From Streptomyces smyrnaeus (GTDB lineage: Bacteria; Actinomycetota; Actinomycetes; Streptomycetales; Streptomycetaceae): a stretch of 64,000 nucleotides of DNA. The position numbers were made by a program, and so were the translations under genes. The notes beneath the pieces were generated by a model. The model worked only from the letters and a program-made list of their open reading frames with translations, had not been told where the DNA came from and searched no databases. Of the stretch, positions 36,082-43,752 are shown piece by piece; the stretch's first letter is position 1; each line of letters opens with the position of its first letter. Location of the stretch: the NCBI RefSeq assembly GCF_017676345.1, contig NZ_JAFFZM010000001.1, forward strand, positions 186,001-250,000, given 5' to 3'.

Positions 36082-37400
36082 CGCCGCCGCTCCGGCTGCC
36101 GTGCGCCGACCCGCCGCGGCGGGGAGAAGGTGAGGTTCCGCTCGCCCTTCTCTCCGCCCGTCGTCGTGGCCTGCGGGGGGCGTCGTACGCCCCGGCCGCA
36201 TAACGCCTCCGATTTGACGCTCTTCCAGGAGGCGGTGGAGGGCGCGACCTCCCAGGAACGGGAGCCGCGGTCCAGCCACCCCGACAGGAGTCCGAAGCAG
36301 GCGCCCGCCAGCGCCAGCAGGGCCCCCAGCCAGCTCGGGGAGGTGAGGCCGAAGCCGGCCGCGATGACGACGCCGCCGAGCGAGGCGCCCAGCGAGTTGG
36401 CGATGTTGAAGGCGGACTGGATGCTGGCGGAGCCGAGTTCGGGGGCGTCCCTGCCGTGGTCGAGGATGCGGGCCTGGACGCTGGGGATGGCGGCCATGCC
36501 CGCGATGCCGGTGAGGAACACATTGACGGCGACCAGGACGGTGTTCTGCGCCGTCAGCAGAAACATGCTCAGCGACAGGGCCAGTGCGAGCAGGGCGCCG
36601 CACATGGTGCGCACCGGCCAGTCGGCGAGCCGTCCACCGAGCATGGTGCCCACGGTCATTCCGGCCCCGGACAGGGCCAGCAGTGCGGTGGCCGCCGTAG
36701 GGGTGTAGCCGCTGACCTGGGTCACCAGGGGTTGGATGTAGGTGTAGAACGAGGAAGTGCCGGCGAAGCCGAACACCACCACGGCGTAGGCGAGCCACAC
36801 CTGCGGTCTTTTGAATATGCCGAGTTCACCGCGGACGGTGCCTCTGCCGGGTTCCTGTTGCACGGGGATCAGGGTCGCCAGGGAGACGAGTCCCAGCAGA
36901 CCGATGCCCGCCACGACGATGAACGTCCAGCGCCAGCCGACCGTCTGTCCGAGCAGGGTGCCCAGCGGCGAGCCGACGATGTTGGCCATCGGCACACCGA
37001 CCAGTACCACCGAAAGGGCTCTGCCGCGTTTTTCGGGCGCGACGAGCCCGGCTGCGACAACGGCGCCGATTCCGAAGAACACACCGTGCGGAAGCCCCGC
37101 CATAAAGCGTGCCGCCAGCAGCAGTTCATGGCTCGGGACAAGGGCTGACGCTGTGTTTCCGGAAATGAACAGGCAGGTCATCGCGATCAGTATTGTCTTA
37201 CGGCGGATCCGCATACCCGCGAGGGTGAGAAGCGGTGCCCCGATCACGACACCGAGTGAGTAGAAGGACACATAGCCACCCGCATCGGAGATGCTCACTC
37301 CCATGTCGGAGGCGGCCTCGGGCAGTAGACCTATCATCACGAACTCGGCCGTGCCCGCACCGAACGTTGCAATGGCCAGAGCCAGGAGGGCAAGGGGCAA
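35694..37400 (-). CDS. MFS drug/sugar exporter with aberrant C-terminal extension
   Basis: The TTG at 37400 lies 5 bases after AAGGAGG and starts a canonical DHA1-type exporter: FGAGTAEFVMIGLLPE, motif A region GMRIRRKTIL, RFMAGLPHGVFFGIG, and twelve spans ending near residue 375. The frame then has no stop for about 175 more residues and ends at 35694, inside and antisense to the baeRF gene. This tail has the composition of a shadow frame. The transporter body and its leader have noticeably lower GC than their neighbours. Either the natural stop was lost at a recombination junction, or a sequencing or true frameshift occurred near 36200. The protein probably exports a small toxic compound. 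Confidence 0.75.
   Translation of the reverse strand: MPLALLALAIATFGAGTAEFVMIGLLPEAASDMGVSISDAGGYVSFYSLGVVIGAPLLTLAGMRIRRKTILIAMTCLFISGNTASALVPSHELLLAARFMAGLPHGVFFGIGAVVAAGLVAPEKRGRALSVVLVGVPMANIVGSPLGTLLGQTVGWRWTFIVVAGIGLLGLVSLATLIPVQQEPGRGTVRGELGIFKRPQVWLAYAVVVFGFAGTSSFYTYIQPLVTQVSGYTPTAATALLALSGAGMTVGTMLGGRLADWPVRTMCGALLALALSLSMFLLTAQNTVLVAVNVFLTGIAGMAAIPSVQARILDHGRDAPELGSASIQSAFNIANSLGASLGGVVIAAGFGLTSPSWLGALLALAGACFGLLSGWLDRGSRSWEVAPSTASWKSVKSEALCGRGVRRPPQATTTGGEKGERNLTFSPPRRVGARQPERRRHGTAVARSSACVQRSSAPRPPTGSSSCGSATSTSASVANALRSSASSARAGAGSVAPRYCSSERRTATWSEPSPTHTSRSRSGPPGRSSRVSTRCSRAASTSAGTVSAVPDPAGAGPGMWAARIVSSA
36122..36154. terminator. Hairpin after baeRF gene
   Basis: A 7-bp stem (GAGAAGG 36124-36130, CCTTCTC 36146-36152) with a 15-base loop, about 40 bases after the baeRF stop. 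On the other strand it would lie inside the MFS frame, close to where that protein would normally end, so it may once have served both genes. Confidence 0.45.
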
Positions 37401-37702
37401 CGGGACCTCCTTGCAGGAGTGGGGGTTTCGGGCTGCCCGGCTCGCCTCGGCGGGCCGTTCCTTGAAAAGAAGCGTGCCGCAATACAGGATTCGAGCAAAC
37501 GGTTTCCCCATAAGGCTGTCCATAATAGGAATGCAGCCTTTCCCTGAACTCCCCCTGAAATCAAGGCAGTCGAGTCGCAGAGCGAGCAAGAAGCCAGCCG
37601 TGGAACGGCGATGATTCGGCGTGTCGCCCCGGGACTCACCGATAGCCTTACGGGCAAAGAGAGTTGGCGGTGGCCAATGCGTCGGTTGTGACGCAAGAAT
37701 TG

Positions 37703-37737
37703 CGGTTACCCGCGAGTGAATTGTCCACGGGTAACCG
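37703..37737. promoter_or_regulatory. 10-bp perfect inverted repeat upstream of MFS gene
   Basis: CGGTTACCCG (37703-37712) and CGGGTAACCG (37728-37737) pair perfectly around a 15-base AT-rich spacer. It lies about 300 bp before the MFS start. It could be an operator or an upstream terminator. Confidence 0.4.
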
Positions 37738-37832
37738 AATGAAGAAATAAGATCGGTGCGGGCCGCAGAAGATCGGCGACCGGCGGAAGGAGGCGCGGAT
37801 CGGGCCGCACCGCGCACTCGGCCGCGCACGAC

Positions 37833-37860
37833 CACGGCCACCCCCGAGGGGGTGGCCGTG
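37833..37860 (-). terminator. Strong hairpin terminator of the LPMO gene
   Basis: CACGGCCACCCCC and GGGGGTGGCCGTG are perfect complements separated by two bases, giving at least a 12-bp stem with a tight loop. It lies about 98 bases beyond the LPMO stop on the minus strand. Confidence 0.65.
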
Positions 37861-37957
37861 AGCCGCCCGTCGGGCCGGGAGTGGGCCGGCCGGCGGGCGT
37901 GGAGCCACCCGGCCGGGGGGAGGTGGAGTCACCCCGGCCGGGAGGCGGGTGGCCGCG

Positions 37958-38500
37958 TCAGCCGCCGATGTTGACGTCGACGCAGGCGTAGAAGGCGTTG
38001 GCCGTGTCCGCGACGTTCCACACCGCGAGCACCTTCTGCTTGCCGGTGAATCCTTGGAAGTTGACGTTGTGCGAGACGTACTCCGGAGGCTTGGCGCCCC
38101 CGTCGTCGAACTCGGCGATCTTCGTGTTGCCGATGAAGTACTGCCAGGTGGAGGTGCGGTGCTGGGCCGTCAGCTTCCAGTTGAAGGTGGCCGAGCGGCC
38201 GACGTTGGTGACCTGCCACCCCTTGTTGTCGTCGCGCAGTTCGGCGAAGCGCGAGTTGCCGCCGGCGCAGTCCTTGAGCCCCTTGGGGCCCTCGACGCTC
38301 TGCGGTTCCCACTTGATCTGGCCGCAGGAGACGACTCCGGTGGCGCACTGGGCCTGGCGGCTCGCGGGGTTGGTGACCCAGCCGTGCGCGTCGGCAGGGG
38401 TCGCCGTGAGGCCCAGGACCAGGACGGGTGCGAGGCCGGCGCCGGTCAGTGCCGCCAACTTCCGTCTGCTGTGCTGCTTCTGACGCGTCGTTCGGTGCAT
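37958..38500 (-). CDS. AA10 lytic polysaccharide monooxygenase (secreted)
   Basis: The 180-residue precursor starts at ATG 38500 behind AAGGAG. A signal peptide with a basic region RRK ends at TPADA, so the mature protein begins with His39 (HGWVTNPASR), the first histidine of the copper brace. His114 in LTAQHRTSTWQYFI is the second, and Phe170 in NAFYACVDVNI is the usual axial residue. Four cysteines fit two disulfides. AA10 enzymes cut crystalline chitin or cellulose by oxidation; the small size and sequence suit the chitin-active group. There is no separate carbohydrate-binding module. A DasR-type operator over the promoter supports a link to chitin or N-acetylglucosamine use. Confidence 0.94.
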   Translation of the reverse strand: MHRTTRQKQHSRRKLAALTGAGLAPVLVLGLTATPADAHGWVTNPASRQAQCATGVVSCGQIKWEPQSVEGPKGLKDCAGGNSRFAELRDDNKGWQVTNVGRSATFNWKLTAQHRTSTWQYFIGNTKIAEFDDGGAKPPEYVSHNVNFQGFTGKQKVLAVWNVADTANAFYACVDVNIGG

Positions 38501-38537
38501 CTCAGCTCCTTCGGTGGGGGGAGAGCACACAGTGGGG

Positions 38538-38575
38538 ATTGGTCTAGACTTTAACCACTGACCGTGGCCGGTCAA
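38538..38575 (-). promoter_or_regulatory. LPMO promoter with DasR-type (dre) operator
   Basis: On the minus strand TTGACC (38570-38575) and TAAAGT (38548-38553) are spaced by 16 bases, a good match to a vegetative promoter. The 16-mer at 38538-38553, ATTGGTCTAGACTTTA on the plus strand, shares the core TGGTCTAGAC with the dre consensus bound by DasR, the GlcNAc-responsive repressor of chitin genes in Streptomyces. It overlaps the -10 box, which fits repression. The site ends 38 bp before the start codon. Confidence 0.75.
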
Positions 38576-38593
38576 CCCTTCGGAACGCTGCGA

Positions 38594-39430
38594 TCAGGCC
38601 TTCGGGAAGCTGAAGCTGTACCCCTGTTTCTTCAGCCACGGCAGCAACTGCTGTAGCGCCTGATAGGACTCGGAGCGGTCACCGCCACCGTCGTGGAACA
38701 GGAGCACCGCCCCGTCCTCGACCTGTTCCTTGGCGTGCCGGACTATCGCCTCCGTACCGGGCAGCTGCCAGTCCCCCGGGTCGACGATCCAGCCGAGCGG
38801 CCGCATGCCGTGCTCGGCCGCGATCCGGCGGCTGGCCGGGGTGAAGGCCCCGCCCGGGGCGCGGTAGTAGTGGACGCGCGCACCGCCGGACGCCTTGTCG
38901 ATCATGCGCTTGGCACCGAGTATCTGCTGCTTCTGGTAGGCCACCGACTTGTGGTCCATACCCGTGTCGTGGTCGACCGAGTGGTCGCACAGCCGGTGCC
39001 CCTCGGCGACGATCCGCTTGACGAGCTTCGGATAGCGCTCCGCGTTCGGGCCTATCAGACAGAAGGTCGCCTTGATGTGGTAACGGCGCAGCAGATCCAG
39101 CGTCTTGGGCGTCCACTCCGGGTGCGGACCGTCGTCCAGGGTGAGCGAGACCGAGCGGCCGCCGGCGACCGTGTGGTGGCTTATCGACCGGCTGACCTTC
39201 CGGGGCGCCTTCGGCTTCGCCGGCTTCGCGTGGGACGGCCTGTGGGCGGGAGCCGCGGCCTGCTGCTGCACACGCGCCGCCCGCACGCTCTGCTCCCAGC
39301 CCGGGTGCCGGCCGGAGGCGGCGGCCCCCGCACTCGTGCCGACGAACGCCGTCAGCAGACCGACCGCGACCGTTCCCGCCGCGGCGACTGTCGCCACGGT
39401 CCCCGGCCTGCTGCCCCGCTTGCTGTGCAC
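38594..39430 (-). CDS. Secreted/anchored polysaccharide deacetylase (CE4, NodB domain)
   Basis: The 278-residue protein starts at GTG 39430 with GGGAG 5 bases upstream; a TTG four codons earlier is less well placed. An N-terminal basic and hydrophobic segment (about 1-38) is a signal peptide or anchor, followed by a Lys/Pro/Ala-rich linker. The NodB domain (about 85-275) has TLDDGPH (motif 1), HSVDHD (motif 2), YYRAPGG (motif 3), VDPGDW (motif 4) and LLFHDGG (motif 5). CE4 enzymes remove acetyl groups from chitin, peptidoglycan or other polysaccharides with a metal held by Asp-His-His. It lies beside the LPMO, so a role on chitin or cell wall is plausible. Confidence 0.92.
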   Translation of the reverse strand: MHSKRGSRPGTVATVAAAGTVAVGLLTAFVGTSAGAAASGRHPGWEQSVRAARVQQQAAAPAHRPSHAKPAKPKAPRKVSRSISHHTVAGGRSVSLTLDDGPHPEWTPKTLDLLRRYHIKATFCLIGPNAERYPKLVKRIVAEGHRLCDHSVDHDTGMDHKSVAYQKQQILGAKRMIDKASGGARVHYYRAPGGAFTPASRRIAAEHGMRPLGWIVDPGDWQLPGTEAIVRHAKEQVEDGAVLLFHDGGGDRSESYQALQQLLPWLKKQGYSFSFPKA

Positions 39431-39610
39431 TACTGCTCCCAACTGCCCGTTTTCACCGAACTTGTCAATGATGCAGACCTCTCGGCGGGATCATCGGTTG
39501 CGTCGCGGAGATGAGAGATACGCCGCATTTGAGGCGGGGCTGTGCGGCGACGGACGGGGCACCCTGACAGCCTGGTGGAAGATCGGCCAAGAGCAGGGAG
39601 AGCACAGGCG

Positions 39611-40516
39611 ATGGCGAGCAGCGTGGCATTCACCGAGGATCTGGCGCGGGAGGTGCTGGCCGCGGCGACAGGCGGCCCCGGCGGTACGGCGGAACTGCTG
39701 TCCCTCGGCGAGAACGCCGTCTTCGCCCTGGGCGGGACCGTCGTACGCATCGGCCGGGACCCGGGACTGCTGGCGCGCGCCGAGCACGAACTGCGGGTGG
39801 CGACCTGGCTGGAGCGCGAGGGCGTGCCCGCGGTCCGCGCCGCCGAACCACGGGCCCGGCTCGTCGGGGACCACCCGGTCTCCTTCTGGCAGCGGCTCCC
39901 CGCCGCGGTGCGCCCCGCGGGCGCCGCCGACCTGGCCGGGCTGCTGCGGCTCGTCCACGCGCTGGAGGAGCCCGAGTTCACCTCCGCGGATTCTTCGGGC
40001 ACGGGGTGCCCGCTGCCCGCGCGGGAGCTGCTGAGCGGGATCGAGCGGTGGCTGCGGCTGGCCGGGGACGCGGTGCCGCGCGAGGACGCCGCCTTTCTGC
40101 GGGCGCGCCGGGACGACATCCTCGCCGCACTGCCCGGACTCGTCCCTCATCTGCGGCCGGGGCCGGTGCACGGGGACGCGCTCCCCCGGAACGTCCACGT
40201 CACCCCGCAGGGACCGCTGCTGGTGGACCTGGAGACGTTCTCCTCGGATCTGCGGGAACACGATCTTGTCGTGATGGCGCTCAGCCTGGACCGCTACGGA
40301 CTGCCGGAGCAGGAGTACGAGGCGTTCTGCTCCACCTACGGCTGGGACGTGCGCGAGTGGGAGGGGTGCGCGGTGCTCCGGGGAGCGCGCGAGACGGCAA
40401 GCTGCGCGTGGGTTGCGCAACACGCGCCGGGCAACCCGGCGGCACGCGCCGAGTTCCAGCGGCGGGTGGCCTCACTGCGCGAGTCGGATCCCACGGTGCG
40501 CTGGCACCCCTTCTGA
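39611..40516 (+). CDS. Aminoglycoside phosphotransferase-family kinase
   Basis: This 301-residue protein has the APH/choline-kinase fold. The N-lobe contains LGENAVFALGGTVVRIGR, the catalytic loop is VHGDALPRNVHV (HGDxxxxN) and the metal site is LLVDLETFSSD. The kinase transfers phosphate from ATP to a hydroxyl of a small molecule, which may be a drug, a sugar or an amino alcohol; sequence alone does not tell. It starts at ATG 39611, with GGGAG somewhat far upstream. It is divergent from the deacetylase and convergent with an FGGY kinase. Confidence 0.85.
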   Translation: MASSVAFTEDLAREVLAAATGGPGGTAELLSLGENAVFALGGTVVRIGRDPGLLARAEHELRVATWLEREGVPAVRAAEPRARLVGDHPVSFWQRLPAAVRPAGAADLAGLLRLVHALEEPEFTSADSSGTGCPLPARELLSGIERWLRLAGDAVPREDAAFLRARRDDILAALPGLVPHLRPGPVHGDALPRNVHVTPQGPLLVDLETFSSDLREHDLVVMALSLDRYGLPEQEYEAFCSTYGWDVREWEGCAVLRGARETASCAWVAQHAPGNPAARAEFQRRVASLRESDPTVRWHPF

Positions 40517-40529
40517 GGCAGACCGGTAC

Positions 40530-40559
40530 GAGGACAGCCGGTGGGAGGACAGCCGGTGG
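40530..40559. repeat. 15-bp tandem duplication between convergent genes
   Basis: GAGGACAGCCGGTGG occurs twice in exact tandem (40530-40544, 40545-40559), with a decayed third copy starting at 40560. It fills most of the 65-bp gap between two converging genes. Confidence 0.75.
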
Positions 40560-40581
40560 GACCGCGGCCGGTACGCCCCCC

Positions 40582-42063
40582 TCACAGCCAGCCCCGGTCG
40601 GCCAGCTCCTCGGTGAAGCGGGCGTAGGACTCGTCCAGGGCCGCCTTCTGCCGGGGGTCCGGTTCGACGAGCCGGCCCTCCCCCGTCATGGCGGCGGCGG
40701 CCTTCTCCAGCGTGGGGTACAGGGTTCCGGTAGCGGCCAGCAGTGCGGCACCGAAGGCGGTTTCCGCCCGGTCCGCCACGCGCAGGGGCATATCCAGCAC
40801 GGTGGCCCTGATACGGGTCCACAGCGGGCTGCGGCTGCCGCCGCCCGCCGCGTACAGCGGAGCCGTGACCGGCACGCCGAGCGCCGCGATCCGCTCCAGG
40901 GCGAGCCGTTCCAGGAAGGCGACGCCCTCCAGATCCGCGCGGTGCCGGTCGGCGTCGTCGGCCGGCGTGCCGAGGGTGAAGCCACGGGCCGGGCCCGCCA
41001 CGAACGGGAAGCGTTCGCCCTCCCGGCGCAGCGGATAGCTCACGCAGGTGGCCGGACCACGGGCGGCGGCTGCCTCGTCCAGCGCGGGCAGCCGCTCGGC
41101 GGACCGGTGGGCGAGGGCTTCGCCGCCGGTGTTGGAGGCGCCGCCCGGCAGCCACCAGCCGTCCGGGTGCCGGTGGCTGTAGAGGGCACCGGCCGGATCG
41201 GTGACCAGGTCGCGGGTGACGCCCTTGAGGACGTAGGTGGTGCCGAGGACACCCACGAACTGGCCGGGTGCCACCGCGCCGGTGGCGAGCTGGCCGGCGC
41301 AGCCGTCCGTCATACCGAGCCGCACCTCGCAGCCGACCGGCAGCCCCGTCTCGGCCGCCGCCTCGGCGCAGACGCTGCCGGCCGCGGTGCCCGGCGGCTG
41401 TACGGGCGGCAGCCAGTGCGGCGGGATGCCCAGCGCGTCGAGGACCTCGCCGGGCCACTCCCCGCTGCGCGGGTCGTAGCCGGTCTTGAGCGCGTGGCTC
41501 CAGTCGGCGGCGACCGGTGTCCCGGTGAGGTGGCGGCCGAGCAGTTCGGGGGTGTGGACGATCCGCGCGGCGCCGGGGAAGTCGGCCGCGTGCCGTGCGT
41601 ACCAGGCGACCCGGCCCAGCGCGGCGGTGGGACCGACGGTGAGGCCGAGCGCCCGCCAGCGGGCGGCGCCCGCGCGCTGCGCCTCGGCGTTGTGGTCCGC
41701 GGCCCTGCGGTCGTCGTACATCAGCGCGGGGCCCAGCGGCCGGCCGGCCGCGTCGGTCGGCACCAGGGTGCCGGAGGTGGCGGAGACGGCCACGGCGGTC
41801 ACCTCGGCGCCTCGGGCGGGCAGCGCAGCGGTGGCCTGGCGCAGTGCCTCGGCCGTGGCGGGCCACCAGCGGGTGGCGTCCTGCTCGCTGCGGCCGCCCC
41901 CGTCGCGGACCGGCTGCGGCAGCGGGGCCCGGCCCTGGGCGCGCACCGTGCCCCGGGCGTCCACGCACAGGACGCGGACGGCCGCCGTGGCGACGTCGAT
42001 CCCGGCGACGAGCGGGGTGGGAGCGGAAGGCGAGGGTCCGGGCGTGGGGGCTGGGCTGTGCAT
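40582..42063 (-). CDS. FGGY-family carbohydrate kinase 1
   Basis: The 493-residue protein begins at ATG 42063 behind AAAGGGA. The N-terminal ATPase lobe has VAGIDVATAAVRVL, and the C-terminal lobe has the phosphate loop LGTTYVLKG and the FGGY signature region with LYAAGGGSRSPLW. TSGTLVPTDAAGRPL and YDDRR are sugar-side motifs. FGGY kinases phosphorylate sugars or polyols such as xylulose, ribulose, erythritol or glycerol. Which one cannot be set from sequence. It follows a DeoR regulator gene, with a perfect palindrome in between. Confidence 0.88.
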   Translation of the reverse strand: MHSPAPTPGPSPSAPTPLVAGIDVATAAVRVLCVDARGTVRAQGRAPLPQPVRDGGGRSEQDATRWWPATAEALRQATAALPARGAEVTAVAVSATSGTLVPTDAAGRPLGPALMYDDRRAADHNAEAQRAGAARWRALGLTVGPTAALGRVAWYARHAADFPGAARIVHTPELLGRHLTGTPVAADWSHALKTGYDPRSGEWPGEVLDALGIPPHWLPPVQPPGTAAGSVCAEAAAETGLPVGCEVRLGMTDGCAGQLATGAVAPGQFVGVLGTTYVLKGVTRDLVTDPAGALYSHRHPDGWWLPGGASNTGGEALAHRSAERLPALDEAAAARGPATCVSYPLRREGERFPFVAGPARGFTLGTPADDADRHRADLEGVAFLERLALERIAALGVPVTAPLYAAGGGSRSPLWTRIRATVLDMPLRVADRAETAFGAALLAATGTLYPTLEKAAAAMTGEGRLVEPDPRQKAALDESYARFTEELADRGWL

Positions 42064-42090
42064 GGCGTCCCTTTCAGTCACGATGTTAAA

Positions 42091-42109
42091 TTCACACCTG
42101 CCGTGTGAA
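42091..42109. promoter_or_regulatory. Palindrome TTCACAC-N5-GTGTGAA, candidate DeoR operator
   Basis: TTCACAC and GTGTGAA pair perfectly around five bases. It lies in the 54-bp gap between the DeoR gene and the kinase it precedes, 28 bp before the kinase start and next to an AT-rich ATGTTAAA. This is where an operator for a locally acting repressor would be expected. Confidence 0.55.
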
Positions 42110-42117
42110 AGCGAGGG

Positions 42118-42918
42118 TCAGCCGTCGACCTCCGCGACCCGTACGTCGGTGTGCTCGCGCAGCTCGGCCACCAGGGCGCCGTCCACGCCGTCGTCCACCA
42201 CGACGTGATCGAAGTCGGCGACCGGGCACAGCCGGTGCAAGGCCGTGCGGGCGACCTTGGAGTGATCCATCAGCAGCGCCGTGCGCGCCCCGGAGGCGAG
42301 CATGGCGCGCTTGACGAGCACCACGTCCTGCTCCTGGTGGAAGGTCATGTGCCCGTTCATCGCGGACGTGCTCACCAGCACCAGGTCCACCGACATCGCC
42401 TCGATGGCCTCCACGCAGGGCACCCCGAGGAACGAGTCGTGGGTGTGCGAGTACTCGCCGCCCAGCGCGATCAGCCGGACCTCCTCGCACCCGGCGAACA
42501 CGTCCAGCACGCGGCGCGCGTTGGTCAGCACGGTCAGCGGTCTGCGCTCGCGCAGCAGTACGGCCAGCGCCAGCACGGAGGTGGAGTCGTCCAGCATCAC
42601 CGACATGCCCGGCTCCACCAGTTCGGCGGCGGCCCGCGCCACCGCCTCCTTCTGCGCCACATGGACGCCGAGCCGGTAGTCGAGATTGCTCTCGAAGACG
42701 CTGGTGGGCAGCGCGGAGACACCGCCGCGGAAACGCCGCAGGACACCGCGCCGGGCCAGCGCCTCCAGGTCGCGGTGGACGGTCATCACACTGACGCCCA
42801 TCACCTCGGCGAGCCGGCTGACGGTCACCGTCCCGTGCTGGACGACATGCTCCGCCATCCGCTGTCTGCGGTTCTCCTGGGAGCGGGCGGAGCCCGTGGG
42901 CGGTCCCGGGTTCGTCAC
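42118..42918 (-). CDS. DeoR/GlpR-family transcriptional regulator
   Basis: The 266-residue protein has an N-terminal winged helix (about 15-70) with VTVSRLAEVMGVSVMTVHRD and the usual RRGVLRRFRGG, then a C-terminal sugar-phosphate sensing domain with LDDSTSVLALA, LTVLTNARRVLDVF and VRLIALGG. Members repress sugar-use operons and are released by a phosphorylated sugar. The start is GTG at 42918, 13 bases after the phosphatase stop, so the three minus-strand genes likely form an operon. Targets probably include kinase 1 and perhaps the divergent kinase 2. Confidence 0.92.
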   Translation of the reverse strand: MTNPGPPTGSARSQENRRQRMAEHVVQHGTVTVSRLAEVMGVSVMTVHRDLEALARRGVLRRFRGGVSALPTSVFESNLDYRLGVHVAQKEAVARAAAELVEPGMSVMLDDSTSVLALAVLLRERRPLTVLTNARRVLDVFAGCEEVRLIALGGEYSHTHDSFLGVPCVEAIEAMSVDLVLVSTSAMNGHMTFHQEQDVVLVKRAMLASGARTALLMDHSKVARTALHRLCPVADFDHVVVDDGVDGALVAELREHTDVRVAEVDG

Positions 42919-42931
42919 GGCCGCGCCCCGC

Positions 42932-43606
42932 TCAGCCGGCGGCCGTGGGGGCCGAGAGCGGCGCCCGGCCGGCCATGGCGGCGTCGGTGGCCGTCGGCAC
43001 GTTCAGCGAGCGCAGGGCCGTCCGGTCGCCGCTCACCTCGATCTCGGTGACCGCCGCGTTCTCCAGCCGGGGCAGAACGAGCCGGTAGCGGCCGACGGGG
43101 ATGCCCAGCATCGCGCACAGGGCGATACGGAAGGCGGTGTTGTGGGCGACCACCAGAACCGTCTGGCCGTCGTGCGCCGCCGCCACCTCGCGCAGCGCGC
43201 CGCACACCCGCGGCGCGACGGCGGTCGGGGGCTCGGAGCCGGGGAAGGCGCCGGTCTGGGCGTCCTCGCGGAAGGCCTGCACCGCCTCCGGGTCGTCGGC
43301 GGCCATCTCCGCGATGGTGCGGCCCTCGCCCCAGCCGAAGTCGACCTCGCGCAGCCCCTCGTGCACCTCGGGCACCAGGCCGAGCGCCCGCGCCGCGGGG
43401 CGGGCGGTGGACCGCGCCCGCTCCAGCGGGGAGCTGACGACGGCGCCGATGGGCTGCTGCCGGGAGCGCGCCACGGCCCACTCCCCCAGCCGCTCGGCCT
43501 GCCACAGCCCGGCGTCGGTCAGCGCGATGTCGGAGATTCCGGCGTACCGGTTCTCCGCGTGCCAGACGGTCTGGCCGTGCCGTACGAGCAGGAGCCGGGC
43601 GGTCAT
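42932..43606 (-). CDS. Histidine phosphatase (phosphoglycerate-mutase-like)
   Basis: This 224-residue protein has the branch-1 histidine phosphatase motif LLLVRHGQTVWH with His10 as phosphate acceptor, SSPLERARSTARP, the acidic REVDFGWGEG, and a second catalytic histidine in VLVVAHNTAFR. It likely acts as a phosphatase on a small sugar phosphate rather than as glycolytic mutase. GGAGG precedes the ATG at 43606. Lying first in the DeoR/kinase operon, it may balance the kinase product. Confidence 0.9.
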   Translation of the reverse strand: MTARLLLVRHGQTVWHAENRYAGISDIALTDAGLWQAERLGEWAVARSRQQPIGAVVSSPLERARSTARPAARALGLVPEVHEGLREVDFGWGEGRTIAEMAADDPEAVQAFREDAQTGAFPGSEPPTAVAPRVCGALREVAAAHDGQTVLVVAHNTAFRIALCAMLGIPVGRYRLVLPRLENAAVTEIEVSGDRTALRSLNVPTATDAAMAGRAPLSAPTAAG

Positions 43607-43752
43607 ACGTCCTCCAGGACTTCGGTGCGGCGGGCGGGTGCGGCGCGGCGCACACTCCCAGCCCATTGGGCTTCTTCACGTGGAGCGCTATAAATATAAC
43701 AATCTCGATGTGGAGAGCAGTGCGAACTGCCGGGACTGGAAGGCGAACGGCC
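43607..43752. promoter_or_regulatory. Divergent promoter region of the two sugar-kinase operons
   Basis: This 146-bp gap contains a rare AT-rich block (TATAAATATAACAATC, about 43690-43705) suited to a -10 region of the plus-strand kinase. CACGTG at about 43677 is a small palindrome. The TTCACAC palindrome seen at 42091 is not repeated here. Confidence 0.4.

Larger units (their letters stand above)
37401..37957. promoter_or_regulatory. 557-bp region: MFS leader and LPMO downstream region
   Basis: No gene is supported here. The MFS-proximal part (37401-37740) is the most AT-rich stretch of the neighbourhood. Immediately before the MFS start, CTCCT-GCA-AGGAG (minus strand) could fold over the AAGGAGG ribosome site. 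An in-frame upstream ATG would add about 40 residues to the MFS protein, but it lacks a good ribosome site. A 10-bp inverted repeat and a strong terminator lie further upstream. Near 37900-37945 a GTGGAG...CCGGCCGGG motif is directly repeated. Confidence 0.45.

Noticed and set aside
37500..37841. N-terminal extension of the MFS frame up to 37841
   Set aside because: The extra residues are not hydrophobic or conserved, the transporter begins normally at the TTG with a strong ribosome site, and the AT-rich leader argues for non-coding DNA.
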